Source of the DNA: Massilibacteroides sp.
GTDB taxonomy: Bacteria; Bacteroidota; Bacteroidia; Bacteroidales; Tannerellaceae
NCBI RefSeq assembly: GCF_028705895.1
Contig: NZ_JAQWCQ010000010.1
Span: forward strand, 1-64,000
Length of the DNA stretch: 64,000 nt
Direction of reading: 5' to 3'
Made by a program: the position numbers and the translations under genes. A model generated the notes under the pieces. That model was not told where the DNA came from. It was given only the letters and a program-made list of their open reading frames with translations, and did no database searches. Below, piece after piece: positions 34,375-44,221 of the stretch; the stretch's first letter is position 1; every line of letters starts with the position of its first letter.

Positions 34375-35817
34375 ATGGATTTTAGTGGTAAAATATCATT
34401 TTCTTCCCCACGACTTTGTCTCTATGGAGGCTTATTAACAGGCCTTATTGTCTTTGTCGTTCTTTTTTTTAAAACAGGAATAGGGATAGCTCTTATATGG
34501 TCTGTCTCTCCATTTGTTTTCTTCATCCTCTTACAAGCGTTAAAAAAACCTGAGTGGGCTTTGTATGGGGTATTTGTCACCAACTACTTTATTATGGGAT
34601 TAACCCGTTACGTTCCGGACATTCCGGGAGGTATCACAATGGATATTCTTTTATTCCTGACCTTCGCTTTGATTCTTTTTCGTGGTTTGAAATACCCCAT
34701 TAAATGGAATAATATAAGACAGCCTTTTAGCGCTTTCACTTTGACTTGGTTAGTCTATTGTTGCCTACTATTATTTCATCCGGACACCTCTCTGTCAAAT
34801 TGGTTGGCTGGGGTAAGAAGTTTATCGCTTTATCTTTTTGTTTTTCCGCTCTTAGTGTTCTTATTGTTCGATCAATATAAACATCTAAAAATCTTTCTTT
34901 ATATCTGGTCTGTCCTGACTCTTTTTGCTATACTAAAAGCGTTGATGCAAAAATATTATGGATTTGATTCGGTTGAGAATTATTGGCTATATGTTTTAGG
35001 CGGTTCAAGAACTCATGTAATATATACCGGAATCCGATATTTCTCGTTCTTCACAGACGCGGCTTCTTTCGGTAGCAGTATGGGCTTATCTATGGTTATT
35101 TTCTCCATCTGTTCATTCTATATGAAAAATAAATATCTGAAGATCTATTTCCTTCTGATTGCTCTTGGGGCGGGTTACGGCTTAATGATTTCCGGGACGC
35201 GGGCTGCTGTAGTTATTCCTTTTATCGGTTTCTTTATCTATTTCATCCTCTCTAAACAGTGGAAAATATTAGTCCCCGGATTATTCTTATTACTCTTCGT
35301 TTTCGTTTTCTTCAAATATACTTACATCGGAAATGGGAATATCAATATTTATCGGATGCGAAGTGCTTTTAATGCCAGTCAGGACGCATCTTTTAATGTT
35401 CGTTTAGAGAATCAGAAAAAGATGTGGGTATTCATGCAGGAGAAGCCATTCGGAATTGGTGTTGGAAAAGCCAAACGAGCTGAACCTGGCGACTATATGT
35501 ATCAGTTACCTACCGATACCTCTTTAGTATATGTCTGGGTTGAGACCGGAATAGTTGGTCTTTTTCTGTTTTTATTTCTTTTTCTTTTCGTTTTGGTTAA
35601 GGGAACACGCGATGTTCTTTTTAAAATAAAAAACAAACAATTACAAGGACTTATAAGCGCATGTATTGCCGGAATTGCCGGTATGCTGGCTTGTTCATAC
35701 GGAAACGAAATGTTTCAACAATTTCCAAATGGGCCAATTGTTTATACGCTTATGGCTTTCGTTATGTTAGGAACAAAATTCGATAAAGAACTTGAAAAGA
35801 ATGAAACCTCAGCCTAA
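34375..35817 (+). CDS. O-antigen ligase/polymerase (Wzy-like) membrane protein
   Basis: I choose the ATG at 34375, 4 bases after the preceding stop. A longer frame from 34309 would overlap the co-polymerase gene. The 480-aa protein has about eleven to twelve membrane helices and the Wzy_C-type loop with RLENQKKMWVFMQEKPFGIGVG (about 340-365) ahead of the last helices. This family polymerises or ligates lipid-linked repeat units on the periplasmic side. With the Wzz-like and flippase genes it completes a Wzx/Wzy-type route. Confidence 0.87.
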   Translation: MDFSGKISFSSPRLCLYGGLLTGLIVFVVLFFKTGIGIALIWSVSPFVFFILLQALKKPEWALYGVFVTNYFIMGLTRYVPDIPGGITMDILLFLTFALILFRGLKYPIKWNNIRQPFSAFTLTWLVYCCLLLFHPDTSLSNWLAGVRSLSLYLFVFPLLVFLLFDQYKHLKIFLYIWSVLTLFAILKALMQKYYGFDSVENYWLYVLGGSRTHVIYTGIRYFSFFTDAASFGSSMGLSMVIFSICSFYMKNKYLKIYFLLIALGAGYGLMISGTRAAVVIPFIGFFIYFILSKQWKILVPGLFLLLFVFVFFKYTYIGNGNINIYRMRSAFNASQDASFNVRLENQKKMWVFMQEKPFGIGVGKAKRAEPGDYMYQLPTDTSLVYVWVETGIVGLFLFLFLFLFVLVKGTRDVLFKIKNKQLQGLISACIAGIAGMLACSYGNEMFQQFPNGPIVYTLMAFVMLGTKFDKELEKNETSA

Positions 35818-36697
35818 CATATCAATTATAACTGTCAATTACAACGGATGTGAAGATACGAAGGAGCTTATTTATTCTATACAAGAACATCTGATTACAG
35901 TTTCCTATGAACTGATTGTTATAGACAATGGCTCAAGAGAAAACGAAGCCGCCCTATTGCTAGAGCTGTTTCCAACAATACAAACCATACGAAGTGATCT
36001 GAACTTAGGTTTTGCAGGAGGAAATAATTTGGGAATCAAACAGGCAACGGGTCAATATTTACTCTTCTTAAACAATGATGTAATACTCAAAGACGCTTCT
36101 CTCATATTCCTGTTTGAAACACTTGATAAGAACCCTCACTTAGCTGGTGTATCACCTAAAATCTTATTTGCAGACAGCCCTCAAAGCATTCAGTTTGCCG
36201 GTTATACATCATTGTCACACATAACACTTCGAAATTGTATTATTGGATATAAACAGGATGATAACGGACAATGGGATTCACCACACGAAACACCATATTT
36301 GCACGGTGCCGCAATGTGTATTCGAAAAGAAGTGATAGAAACCGTTGGCTTAATGCCAGAGGTCTATTTCCTGTATTATGAAGAATTAGATTGGTGTACG
36401 CAGATGACTTCTAAAGGATATGAATTAGGCTACGTGCCGCAAGCAGAAGTCTTTCACAAGGAAAGTCGCAGTACAGGGCAGGAGAGTCCGTTAAAGGTCT
36501 ATTATATGACACGCAACCGGCTTCTTTACGCAAAGCGAAACAGAAAAGGAGGCGAATATATCCTGTCTGCTCTTTATTTGCTTATATTCGCCTATCCAAA
36601 AAGTTTTTTCTACTTTTTGTCTCATAAAAAAGGAAAGCAGGCAAAAGCTGTCATCAAAGGAATCATTGATTTTTTCCAAATGAAAAAAGGTCTATGA
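35801..36697 (+). CDS. GT2 glycosyltransferase, rhamnosyltransferase-like
   Basis: The ATG at 35801 (MKPQPNISIITVNYNG) overlaps the polymerase gene by 17 bases. The 298-aa GT-A fold enzyme has nucleotide-sugar motifs VIDNGSRE, GFAGGNNLGI and the metal-binding LFLNNDVI, plus ELDWCTQMTSKGYELGYVP and HKESRSTG. It has a short hydrophobic C-terminal segment. It is similar to WbbL-type dTDP-rhamnose transferases, although no rhamnose synthesis genes are in the window. Donor sugar is uncertain. Confidence 0.88.
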   Translation: MKPQPNISIITVNYNGCEDTKELIYSIQEHLITVSYELIVIDNGSRENEAALLLELFPTIQTIRSDLNLGFAGGNNLGIKQATGQYLLFLNNDVILKDASLIFLFETLDKNPHLAGVSPKILFADSPQSIQFAGYTSLSHITLRNCIIGYKQDDNGQWDSPHETPYLHGAAMCIRKEVIETVGLMPEVYFLYYEELDWCTQMTSKGYELGYVPQAEVFHKESRSTGQESPLKVYYMTRNRLLYAKRNRKGGEYILSALYLLIFAYPKSFFYFLSHKKGKQAKAVIKGIIDFFQMKKGL

Positions 36698-37857
36698 ATT
36701 ATCTTTTAGAAATAGTTGATACTTTGTTATTCGGGCTGTTGTTTATACAAGTTACCTATCTTTTTATCTTCGCACTATTCTCTTTGCGTAAGTCACAAAC
36801 AGATTACCCTCGCGCACGTAAACAACATGATTTTCTCGTTTTATTCCCTGCCTACAAAGAAGATTATGTAATAGAACAAGCCGTCGACTGCTTTTTAAAA
36901 CAAAACTACACTAAAGAAAAGTACGACATATTGGTTGTTTCCGATCAAATGCTACCGGAAACCAACAAGCAATTGCAGAAATATCCGATACTATTATTAC
37001 AGACAAAAGCCCCGTTAGGCTCCAAGGCAGCAGCGCTCAATTATGCTATTGATCACTTAGAAAAGGAATATGACTGCATTGTTATTATGGATGCAGACAA
37101 TTTAGCCGGAACTGACTTCTTAGAAAGAATCAATGAGGTTTATGATTTTGGTGTTTATGCCATTCAGGCTCATAGGAAAGCAAAAAACAAAAACACCGAT
37201 GTAGCAATTCTTGATGCCGCAAGTGAGGAGATCAACAATGCTTTCTTTCGAAAAGGACACGTCAATGCCGGACTTCCTTCAGCGCTCATTGGCTCAGGAA
37301 TGGCATTTGATTACAAATGGTTTACGGAAAATATTAAAAAAATATCCTCTGTAGGTGAAGATAAAGAACTTGAACAACTTTTGATGAAGCAAAAAATATA
37401 TGTGGAGTATTTGGACGATATTATTATTCTGGATGAAAAAGTTAAAAACAAGAATGCTTTCTACAACCAACGTGCTCGTTGGATCTATTCCCAGATAAAT
37501 GCTTTGAGGAAAAGCATAAAAGATTTACCGGAAATTATACTGACTGGTAATTGGTGGTATTTAGATAAAGTCTTTCAATGGCTTATGCTACCACGCGTTA
37601 TCCTTCTGGGAATAATTACACTTATCGCTTCTGTGTCCATATGCATATCATGGGTTTATTCATTAAAATGGTGGGGCATATTATTACTTTTATTTATCAC
37701 CTTCAGCTTGGCGATTCCGGATGAGTTAGTTGATGATAAATTTAAGCACGCCCTAAAAAAAATTCCCATTCTCTTTATCCTAATGTTTATAAACCTCTTT
37801 AGAGCAAAAAAAGGAGGGGAAAGATTCCTGCATACAGAACATACGAAATCAGAATAA
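36694..37857 (+). CDS. Membrane GT2 glycosyltransferase (cellulose-synthase-like topology)
   Basis: The 387-aa protein has an N-terminal membrane helix (about 7-28), a GT-A domain with FPAYKEDYVIEQAV, GSKAAALNYAID, IVIMDADNLAG and the QxxRW-like motif QRARWIYSQ, and two to three C-terminal helices (about 300-365). It overlaps the previous gene by 4 bases. Processive and single-addition enzymes share this topology. In a Wzx/Wzy locus it probably adds one sugar. Confidence 0.86.
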   Translation: MNYLLEIVDTLLFGLLFIQVTYLFIFALFSLRKSQTDYPRARKQHDFLVLFPAYKEDYVIEQAVDCFLKQNYTKEKYDILVVSDQMLPETNKQLQKYPILLLQTKAPLGSKAAALNYAIDHLEKEYDCIVIMDADNLAGTDFLERINEVYDFGVYAIQAHRKAKNKNTDVAILDAASEEINNAFFRKGHVNAGLPSALIGSGMAFDYKWFTENIKKISSVGEDKELEQLLMKQKIYVEYLDDIIILDEKVKNKNAFYNQRARWIYSQINALRKSIKDLPEIILTGNWWYLDKVFQWLMLPRVILLGIITLIASVSICISWVYSLKWWGILLLLFITFSLAIPDELVDDKFKHALKKIPILFILMFINLFRAKKGGERFLHTEHTKSE

Positions 37858-37860
37858 GAA

Positions 37861-38490
37861 ATGACATCAAAGGCAAGCATATCAGATAAAATAAAGCAGC
37901 ATCCACGGCTGAAACAGTTTCTTTTAAAGCTAATGATGCATCCGGTTAAAACGCGTCCTCGATTATGGCTGCGCTTACTTCAATTCTTATATATCAAAAG
38001 AGGAAAAGGATCGGTTATTTATCGTAATGTCCGAAAAGATTTGGTTCCTTTTAATCCTTTCTTACTCGGAAATTTTTCTGTGATAGAAAGCTTCTCTGCA
38101 TTAACCAATGCAGTAGGAGAGATTATCATCGGAAATCACACTCGTATCGGATTAGGAAATACAATTATCGGACCTGTACAAATAGGAAACCATGTCAACC
38201 TGGCTCAGAATGTTGTTGTGTCGGGACTAAATCATAATTATGAAAATCCGGATAATACGATTGCTGATCAAAGAATAAAAACATCCCTTATTACAATAAG
38301 TGATGATGTCTGGATTGGAGCAAATACAACAATTTTAGCAGGTGTCACAATCGGTAAACATGTTGTAATAGGAGCGGGGAGTGTTGTAAATAAAGACATT
38401 CCGGATTACTCGGTTGCTGTCGGAAATCCGGCTCGTATTATCAAACAATATGATTTTAATGAACAGAAATGGATCAAGATAAAGTCATAA
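37861..38490 (+). CDS. Left-handed beta-helix acyltransferase (serine acetyltransferase/NodL type)
   Basis: The 209-aa protein carries hexapeptide repeats from about residue 75 to 195 (IIGNHTRIGLGNTIIGPVQIGNHV, VWIGANTTILAGVTIGKHVVIGAGSVV). The catalytic-type His is in SGLNHNYENP and the C-terminal signature is VGNPARII. It likely O-acetylates a sugar of the exopolysaccharide or a nucleotide sugar. Its 3' end overlaps the next gene by 22 bases, an unusually long overlap that suggests coupled translation. Confidence 0.88.
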   Translation: MTSKASISDKIKQHPRLKQFLLKLMMHPVKTRPRLWLRLLQFLYIKRGKGSVIYRNVRKDLVPFNPFLLGNFSVIESFSALTNAVGEIIIGNHTRIGLGNTIIGPVQIGNHVNLAQNVVVSGLNHNYENPDNTIADQRIKTSLITISDDVWIGANTTILAGVTIGKHVVIGAGSVVNKDIPDYSVAVGNPARIIKQYDFNEQKWIKIKS

Positions 38491-39446
38491 ACAAACCAAA
38501 AGTCAGTGTTATAATCCCGGTATATAATACAGAAGCTTATGCCGAAGAAGCTATACGCAGTATTATGTGCCAGACATTGAGTGATATCGAGATTATTATT
38601 ATCAACGACGGATCCACCGACAACAGTCAACTAATCATAGAAAAGCTTACGAAGGAAGATCAAAGAATTTCGTTTTATCAACAAGAGAATAAGGGACAAT
38701 CAGAAGCCCGGAATTATGGTATCATAAAAGCAATCGGAGAGTATCTCTATTTCATGGATAGTGATGACTTGTTAGATGAAAAAACGTTAGAACTTTGCTA
38801 TGAAAAATGCGAGACGGGAAAATTAGATTTTGTTTTTTTTGACGCAGCAATTTTTTATACAGAATATAGCAAACAACTTCCTTTTGATTATCAAAAAACA
38901 GAACTTCTTAAGAATGGTATTTATTCCGGTTTAGAACTGTTGGAACGAATGATTGATAAAAAGGTCTATTCAGCATCAGTCTGTCTTAACTTAATAGGTC
39001 ACAATTATATTAAGAACAACAAACTTAAATTTTATCCTGGCATCATTCATGAAGACGAACTGTTTTCTTATCAATTATATAAATCAGCACAACGAGTTTC
39101 TTTTATCAATCAGAAATTTTATAAACGTCGCGTTAGAGAAAACTCTACAATGACACAAGTCTTTTCTTTAAAGAACATCACGGGTTACTTTACCGTTTTA
39201 GATTATCTACAATCTAATTGTAATGGAAGTAGTTCGATTGTGATTACCACTCAAAAATTAATTGAGTATATTATTAATCCAGTAATATATAATGCATCTG
39301 TTTTATCAGCGAAACACAGATGGAAACTGTTTTTTACATGTATCAGAAAAAAATACATACCATATATTCGGATTAAGAACTTATGCGTTTTGCTATTCCC
39401 GTGGTTAATACAAATAAAAGCATTAGTAAAAAGAAAGGATGTCTAA
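38469..39446 (+). CDS. GT2 glycosyltransferase
   Basis: The 325-aa GT-A enzyme has VSVIIPVYNTEAY near residue 12, IIINDGSTDNS, GQSEARNYGI and metal-binding FMDSDDLL, then HEDELFSYQL. It is a typical EpsH/WcaA-like sugar transferase. It starts within the acyltransferase gene and overlaps the flippase gene by 8 bases. Donor and acceptor cannot be told. Confidence 0.9.
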   Translation: MDQDKVINKPKVSVIIPVYNTEAYAEEAIRSIMCQTLSDIEIIIINDGSTDNSQLIIEKLTKEDQRISFYQQENKGQSEARNYGIIKAIGEYLYFMDSDDLLDEKTLELCYEKCETGKLDFVFFDAAIFYTEYSKQLPFDYQKTELLKNGIYSGLELLERMIDKKVYSASVCLNLIGHNYIKNNKLKFYPGIIHEDELFSYQLYKSAQRVSFINQKFYKRRVRENSTMTQVFSLKNITGYFTVLDYLQSNCNGSSSIVITTQKLIEYIINPVIYNASVLSAKHRWKLFFTCIRKKYIPYIRIKNLCVLLFPWLIQIKALVKRKDV

Positions 39447-40902
39447 ACAAAAAAAAGAAATTTTATCCGGCATTCTATACACCGGTATTTCAAAATACTC
39501 CGGCATTATTTTAACACTAATTATTTCCGGTATATTAGCTCGACTGCTGCATCCGGAAGATTTTGGTATTGTAGCTATAGCAACGGTTATCATTACCTTT
39601 TTCAGTATTTTCTCTGATCTTGGGATATCACCGGCTATCGTGCAAAATAAAAGTTTAACAGAAGATGATCTGGCCTCTTTGTTCTCGTTTACGGTTTGGC
39701 TTGGCCTCTTCTTATCGTTTCTTTTTCTGTTGGCAGCTCCGTTTATAGCGGCTTACTATAACTCTCCTGTGCTTTCTGTTTTATGTGGCTTGTTGACTGT
39801 AAATCTCTTTTTCAATACCGTCAACCTTGTTCCCAACGCTTTACTTTATAAGAATAAAGAGTTTAAATATATCGCTATAAGGAGTTTTTCTATTCAATTA
39901 GCGACGGGATTGCTTGCTATTATTGCCGCCTTATCAGGAGCAGGTTTGTACGCATTATTGATTAGCCCGATATTATCAAGTATTTTTATATTTATACTCT
40001 CATATCGGAAATATCCACAGAAATTTCGTTTTGTCTCGGAAATTAACTCCGTCAGAAAAATATTTTCTTATTCTTTATTTCAGTTCCTTTTCAATTTAAT
40101 CAATTATTTCAGTCGAAATCTGGATAAATTGTTGATTGGGAAATTCTTAGGAATGAATCCTTTGGGTTATTATGAAAAGTCGTACCGCCTGATGATGTTA
40201 CCAATACAAAATATTACTTTTGTTATTACCCCCGTGCTCCATCCCGTGTTAAGCGATTTCCAGAACGACCTGCGTTTCTTAGCTTCTTCTTATGAACGAA
40301 TAATTAGAATACTTGCGTTTATCGGATTTCCTCTTAGCGTTTTTCTTTTCTTTACCGCTCAGGAGTTGACACTGCTTATATTCGGCAACCAATGGTTGCC
40401 TTCTGTTCCTGTTTTTCAGATATTAGCCTTATCAGCAGGCTTTCAAATCGTGCTTTCCTCTTCCGGGTCAATATTCCAAGCAGCAAACGACACAAAAAGT
40501 TTATTTATTTGCGGACTATTTTCATCCGTACTGAATGTAAGCGGAATTGCTATGGGTGTCTTTTATTTCAAATCGTTGGAAGCCATAGCCTGGTGCTTGT
40601 GCATTACCTTTTTTATAAACTTCATACAATGTTATCTACAGATGTATCTGAAAACATTTAACAAACGTTCTCTTAAGTCATTGATTAAGCAATTCCTCTC
40701 ACCTCTGTCGTTGACATTCTGTTGTATATTACTTTTATGGCCACTCAATACAGTAATTTCAGATAAAAACTTATTAGCAAACTTGTTAATAAAAGGTATT
40801 TCCTCTATCTTTCTTGTGAGTTTTTATCTCCAATTAAGTGGTGAATACAATTTATTAGAAAAAATAAAAAAGGTTATATGGACTACGAAAAAAAAGGACT
40901 GA
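39439..40902 (+). CDS. Wzx-type oligosaccharide flippase
   Basis: The 487-aa protein has about fourteen membrane helices and the PST/MVF-family start GILYTGISKYSGIILTLIISGILARLLHPEDFG, plus FSRNLDKLLIGKFLGMNPLGYYEKSYRLM. It moves lipid-linked repeat units across the inner membrane. The gene ends just before a GCGCCTC repeat element, which separates the first and second halves of the glycosyltransferase cluster. Confidence 0.93.
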   Translation: MSKQKKEILSGILYTGISKYSGIILTLIISGILARLLHPEDFGIVAIATVIITFFSIFSDLGISPAIVQNKSLTEDDLASLFSFTVWLGLFLSFLFLLAAPFIAAYYNSPVLSVLCGLLTVNLFFNTVNLVPNALLYKNKEFKYIAIRSFSIQLATGLLAIIAALSGAGLYALLISPILSSIFIFILSYRKYPQKFRFVSEINSVRKIFSYSLFQFLFNLINYFSRNLDKLLIGKFLGMNPLGYYEKSYRLMMLPIQNITFVITPVLHPVLSDFQNDLRFLASSYERIIRILAFIGFPLSVFLFFTAQELTLLIFGNQWLPSVPVFQILALSAGFQIVLSSSGSIFQAANDTKSLFICGLFSSVLNVSGIAMGVFYFKSLEAIAWCLCITFFINFIQCYLQMYLKTFNKRSLKSLIKQFLSPLSLTFCCILLLWPLNTVISDKNLLANLLIKGISSIFLVSFYLQLSGEYNLLEKIKKVIWTTKKKD

Positions 40903-40914
40903 GCTTTGACTTTT

Positions 40915-40957
40915 TTGAGGCGCCTGGAAAAGAAAGTTGAGGCGCCTCAAAATTTTC
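40915..40957. repeat. 22-bp-period GCGCCTC repeat, copy B
   Basis: GAGGCGCCTG (40917) and GAGGCGCCTC (40939) are 22 bases apart. On the minus strand the unit GCGCCTCAACTTTCTTTTCCAG matches the unit at 22888-22909 at 19 of 22 positions, with AAAATTTT at the outer end as in copy A. It begins 14 bases after the flippase stop and could form a hairpin in the transcript. Confidence 0.8.
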
Positions 40958-41020
40958 ACAGATAGGATTTAATCTCAACAAGCATCTTTAATCATTAATA
41001 AATCAACTGATTATAAACAC

Positions 41021-42142
41021 ATGAAAGCCTTATTCCTCATATTCCACGGACTGTCGCCAACAAATGGTATCAGCAAGAAGATACAAGCGCAAGTAAAAGC
41101 GCTTAATGAATGTGGCGTGGAAACAGCTCTCTGCCACTATGGTGTAGAGAAAAACGGAAGCAGGGTTTGGAAATGCGATGAACAAGTTATTGTTAATTTG
41201 GGAAAAGGCTTTATCGCTAAATTAAAGAAACGCTTTTATCTACGGCCTTTATTAAGGTATATCATAAACAATCAAATCTCTTTTATCTATATACGGTCAG
41301 ATCATAATGCGAATCCATTTACTATTTCCTTTATAAGATCATTGAGACAACATGGCATAAAAGTTCTGATGGAGATACCAACCTATCCCTACGACCAAGA
41401 GTATATCACATTTGAAAGTAAATGCCACCTGCTGATTGATAAACTTTTTCGCAGTAAATTAGCCTCCTTTCTCAATGCGATAATTACATTCTCTAATCAA
41501 AAGGAAATATTTGGTCAACGTACGATTCAGATTTCCAATGGGATTGATTTTGACAGTATTCCTTTAAAAAGAGGAAAAGAAGTATCAAAAAATGAAATCC
41601 ATTTAATTGGAGTCGCTGAGATTCATTATTGGCATGGCTATGATCGGTTAATCGCCGGTATGGTTAATTATTATCAATCGTTTAAGGATGGTCAAAAGAA
41701 AATAGTCTTTCATCTTGTTGGAAACTTCAGTGGAGAGCGGGAAAGAGAAGAGATATTACCATTAATTGAGGTGAACCACCTGAATGACTATGTGATTCTT
41801 CATGGAGCATTACATGGAAATGATCTAACTCGATTGTTCGACATGGCTGATATTGGTATTGGTAGCTTAGCACGTCACAGAAGTCATATCACTCATATCA
41901 AGACACTGAAAAACCGCGAATACGCAGCAAGAGGTATCCCTTTTATTTATTCGGAAATTGACGAAGATTTTGAAATGATGCCTTATGTGATAAAAGCTCC
42001 GGCTGATGAAACACCAATAGATATTGATGCTTTGATTGATTTCTATAACAATCAGAACTGGACATCAGAAAAGATCAGAAAATCCATTGATTCTTTATCC
42101 TGGACTAATCAAATGCAGACAGTGATAGATAATATAAATTGA
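41021..42142 (+). CDS. GT4-like glycosyltransferase
   Basis: The 373-aa GT-B protein starts with the N-terminal acceptor-domain motif FHGLSPTNGISKKIQAQVKAL. Its second domain contains ISNGIDFDSIPL, GVAEIHYWHGYDRLI, HLVGNFSGE and a shortened EX7E-like region near SLARHRSHITHIKTLKNREYAARGIPFIYS. It is cytosolic, adds one sugar to the growing lipid-linked unit, and is first after the repeat element. It has no recognisable promoter of its own. Confidence 0.85.
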   Translation: MKALFLIFHGLSPTNGISKKIQAQVKALNECGVETALCHYGVEKNGSRVWKCDEQVIVNLGKGFIAKLKKRFYLRPLLRYIINNQISFIYIRSDHNANPFTISFIRSLRQHGIKVLMEIPTYPYDQEYITFESKCHLLIDKLFRSKLASFLNAIITFSNQKEIFGQRTIQISNGIDFDSIPLKRGKEVSKNEIHLIGVAEIHYWHGYDRLIAGMVNYYQSFKDGQKKIVFHLVGNFSGEREREEILPLIEVNHLNDYVILHGALHGNDLTRLFDMADIGIGSLARHRSHITHIKTLKNREYAARGIPFIYSEIDEDFEMMPYVIKAPADETPIDIDALIDFYNNQNWTSEKIRKSIDSLSWTNQMQTVIDNIN

Positions 42143-42149
42143 AGAAACT

Positions 42150-43058
42150 ATGAGTTATTCCGACATTTTTCGTTTCATCAAATCAAAAGTCAGATATGGC
42201 TTTATTGTTGAATGGTACAATTTCTGGTATCTTATTTTTCAGAAAAAGCAGAAAATTACTCCACAGGTTGCTACAATAGAGGAGACTATAAACAAGATAA
42301 TCTCTGATGGGTGTTCTATCAGTCGTTTTGGAGATGGAGAAATATTACTTACTCATTGTCATTCTATTGGTTTTCAAAAAGGAGATCCTGAATTAGCCAC
42401 ACGTTTGATTGAAGTTTTAGAAAGTAATGATAAGAAACATCTTGTCTGTATATCCGATGTATTTAAAGACTTATATCGGTATAACAGAAAAGCACGTCGG
42501 TTCTGGCGTGCACATTTTTACTTGTATGGAGAACTTTGGGACAAATATCTCTCGCCTGAGAAAGAATATTATAATACTTTTGTCTCACGTCCGTACATGG
42601 ATTTTGCTTCAAAAAAAGAATGTGATAAATGGTTCAAAGAGATAAAAAGAGTTTGGAATAATAGAGATATTGTTTTTATTGAAGGGGAAAAGAGTAGGTT
42701 AGGAGTGGGTAATGATTTATTCGATAACGCAAACAGTATAAAACGCATTCTATGTCCTGCCTATGATGCGTTCGACAAATACGGCCAAATAGTTCACGAA
42801 GCAAAAAAACTAAACAAAAACGACCTCATTCTGATTGCGTTAGGTCCAACTGCCACGGTTCTTTCCTATGATTTATTTAAACTTGGTTTTCAAGCGTTGG
42901 ACATTGGGCATATTGATATCGAATATGAGTGGTGGAGAATGAAAGCAAAAAGAAAAGTCAGGATAAAACAAAAGTTCACAAACGAAGCTTTTGGAGGTAA
43001 TTGGGTAACTGAGAGTGATAAAGAATATGAAAAAGAAATAATTAGCAGGATTGAATAA
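42150..43058 (+). CDS. GT-D fold glycosyltransferase (SP_1767 / DUF1792 type)
   Basis: The 302-aa protein carries the GT-D signature CSISRFGDGEILLTHCHSIGFQKGDPELATRLIE (about 51-84), including the DxE nucleotide-sugar site in GDGE. It also has FIEGEKSRLGVGNDLFDNA and LIALGPTATVLSYDLFKLGFQALDIGHID. GT-D enzymes transfer glucose or related sugars in protein or glycan assembly. The stop codon overlaps the next start (TAATG). Confidence 0.87.
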   Translation: MSYSDIFRFIKSKVRYGFIVEWYNFWYLIFQKKQKITPQVATIEETINKIISDGCSISRFGDGEILLTHCHSIGFQKGDPELATRLIEVLESNDKKHLVCISDVFKDLYRYNRKARRFWRAHFYLYGELWDKYLSPEKEYYNTFVSRPYMDFASKKECDKWFKEIKRVWNNRDIVFIEGEKSRLGVGNDLFDNANSIKRILCPAYDAFDKYGQIVHEAKKLNKNDLILIALGPTATVLSYDLFKLGFQALDIGHIDIEYEWWRMKAKRKVRIKQKFTNEAFGGNWVTESDKEYEKEIISRIE

Positions 43059-44221
43059 TGAAAATCGTTTATTATTTGCCATCTCTTTATATACCGGGGG
43101 GATTAGAGCGCATTATCACCTTCAAAGCAAACTATTTTGCTGATAATATACCGAATTGTTCTGTTACGATTATTACTTCAGAACAAATCGGGAAACCACC
43201 TTATTTCCCACTCTCTTCCCGTGTCAAACATATTGATTTAGGATGCCCCATTGATTGGCCATTCAATCAGTCACCATTTTTCAAAATGCTCAAATACCCC
43301 TTTCGTTATTATCAGTTCAGAGAAAGACTGTCTTCCGCATTATTTCAGATAAAAGCCGACATTGTAATTTCAACGCTAAGGAGAGAGATTAATTTCATTC
43401 ATTCCATCAATGACGGTAGCGTTAAAATCGGCGAATTTCATATCACCCGCAATTCATATCAGGCAAATAGTATAAAACAGGATAATCCTTTTATCCGCTT
43501 CATAAAAAAAAGACTATCAGACAGATTCATCAATAACCTTAAAAAACTGTCTCGAGTAATCTTATTAACAAATGAAGAATCTTTATTATGGCCGGAATTA
43601 TCAAACATATCAGTAATACCTAATCCATTAACCATTCATGTTTCATGCGTGTCACCCATGACAAATAAACAAGTAATAGCTGTTGGACGATATACGAAAC
43701 AAAAAGGATTTGACAGATTGATAGACAGTTGGACTATTGTTACTCGGAAGCACCCTGATTGGATTTTAAAAATATATGGTGATGGCAATAGAGAAGAATT
43801 ACAGGAGCAGATTAATAATTTGTCTTTAAGAGAAAACTGCATCCTCGAACATACAGTAAACAACATTACTGCTAAATATTGTGAAAGCTCTATTTTTGTG
43901 TTGAGTTCTCGCTATGAAGGATTTGGAATGGTACTGGTGGAGGCAATGGCATGTGGAGTTCCTCCGGTCTCTTTTGCCTGTCCCTGCGGACCACGAGATA
44001 TAATCAAAGACGGAGAAGACGGACTACTTGTTGAGAATGGCAATATTGAAGAATTGGCTGATAGAATCTGTTATCTGATTGAACACGAAGAAGTACGAAA
44101 AAGGATGGGAAAGCAAGCAAGAATAAATGCCGAACGTTTTAAAATAGAATATATTGCTAAACAATGGGAAAGCCTTTTTAATGATTTACTAAAAAACAAA
44201 AACAATCATGAGTTGGTATAG
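43058..44221 (+). CDS. GT4 glycosyltransferase
   Basis: The 387-aa GT-B enzyme has an N-terminal YLPSLYIPGGLERIITFKA. The C-terminal donor domain has VGRYTKQKGFDRLID, IYGDGNREELQEQI and the EX7E motif SSRYEGFGMVLVEAMACGVP. It is most like the GalNAc/Gal alpha-transferases of capsule loci. It is coupled to its neighbours by a 1-base overlap upstream and a 14-base overlap downstream. Confidence 0.92.
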   Translation: MKIVYYLPSLYIPGGLERIITFKANYFADNIPNCSVTIITSEQIGKPPYFPLSSRVKHIDLGCPIDWPFNQSPFFKMLKYPFRYYQFRERLSSALFQIKADIVISTLRREINFIHSINDGSVKIGEFHITRNSYQANSIKQDNPFIRFIKKRLSDRFINNLKKLSRVILLTNEESLLWPELSNISVIPNPLTIHVSCVSPMTNKQVIAVGRYTKQKGFDRLIDSWTIVTRKHPDWILKIYGDGNREELQEQINNLSLRENCILEHTVNNITAKYCESSIFVLSSRYEGFGMVLVEAMACGVPPVSFACPCGPRDIIKDGEDGLLVENGNIEELADRICYLIEHEEVRKRMGKQARINAERFKIEYIAKQWESLFNDLLKNKNNHELV

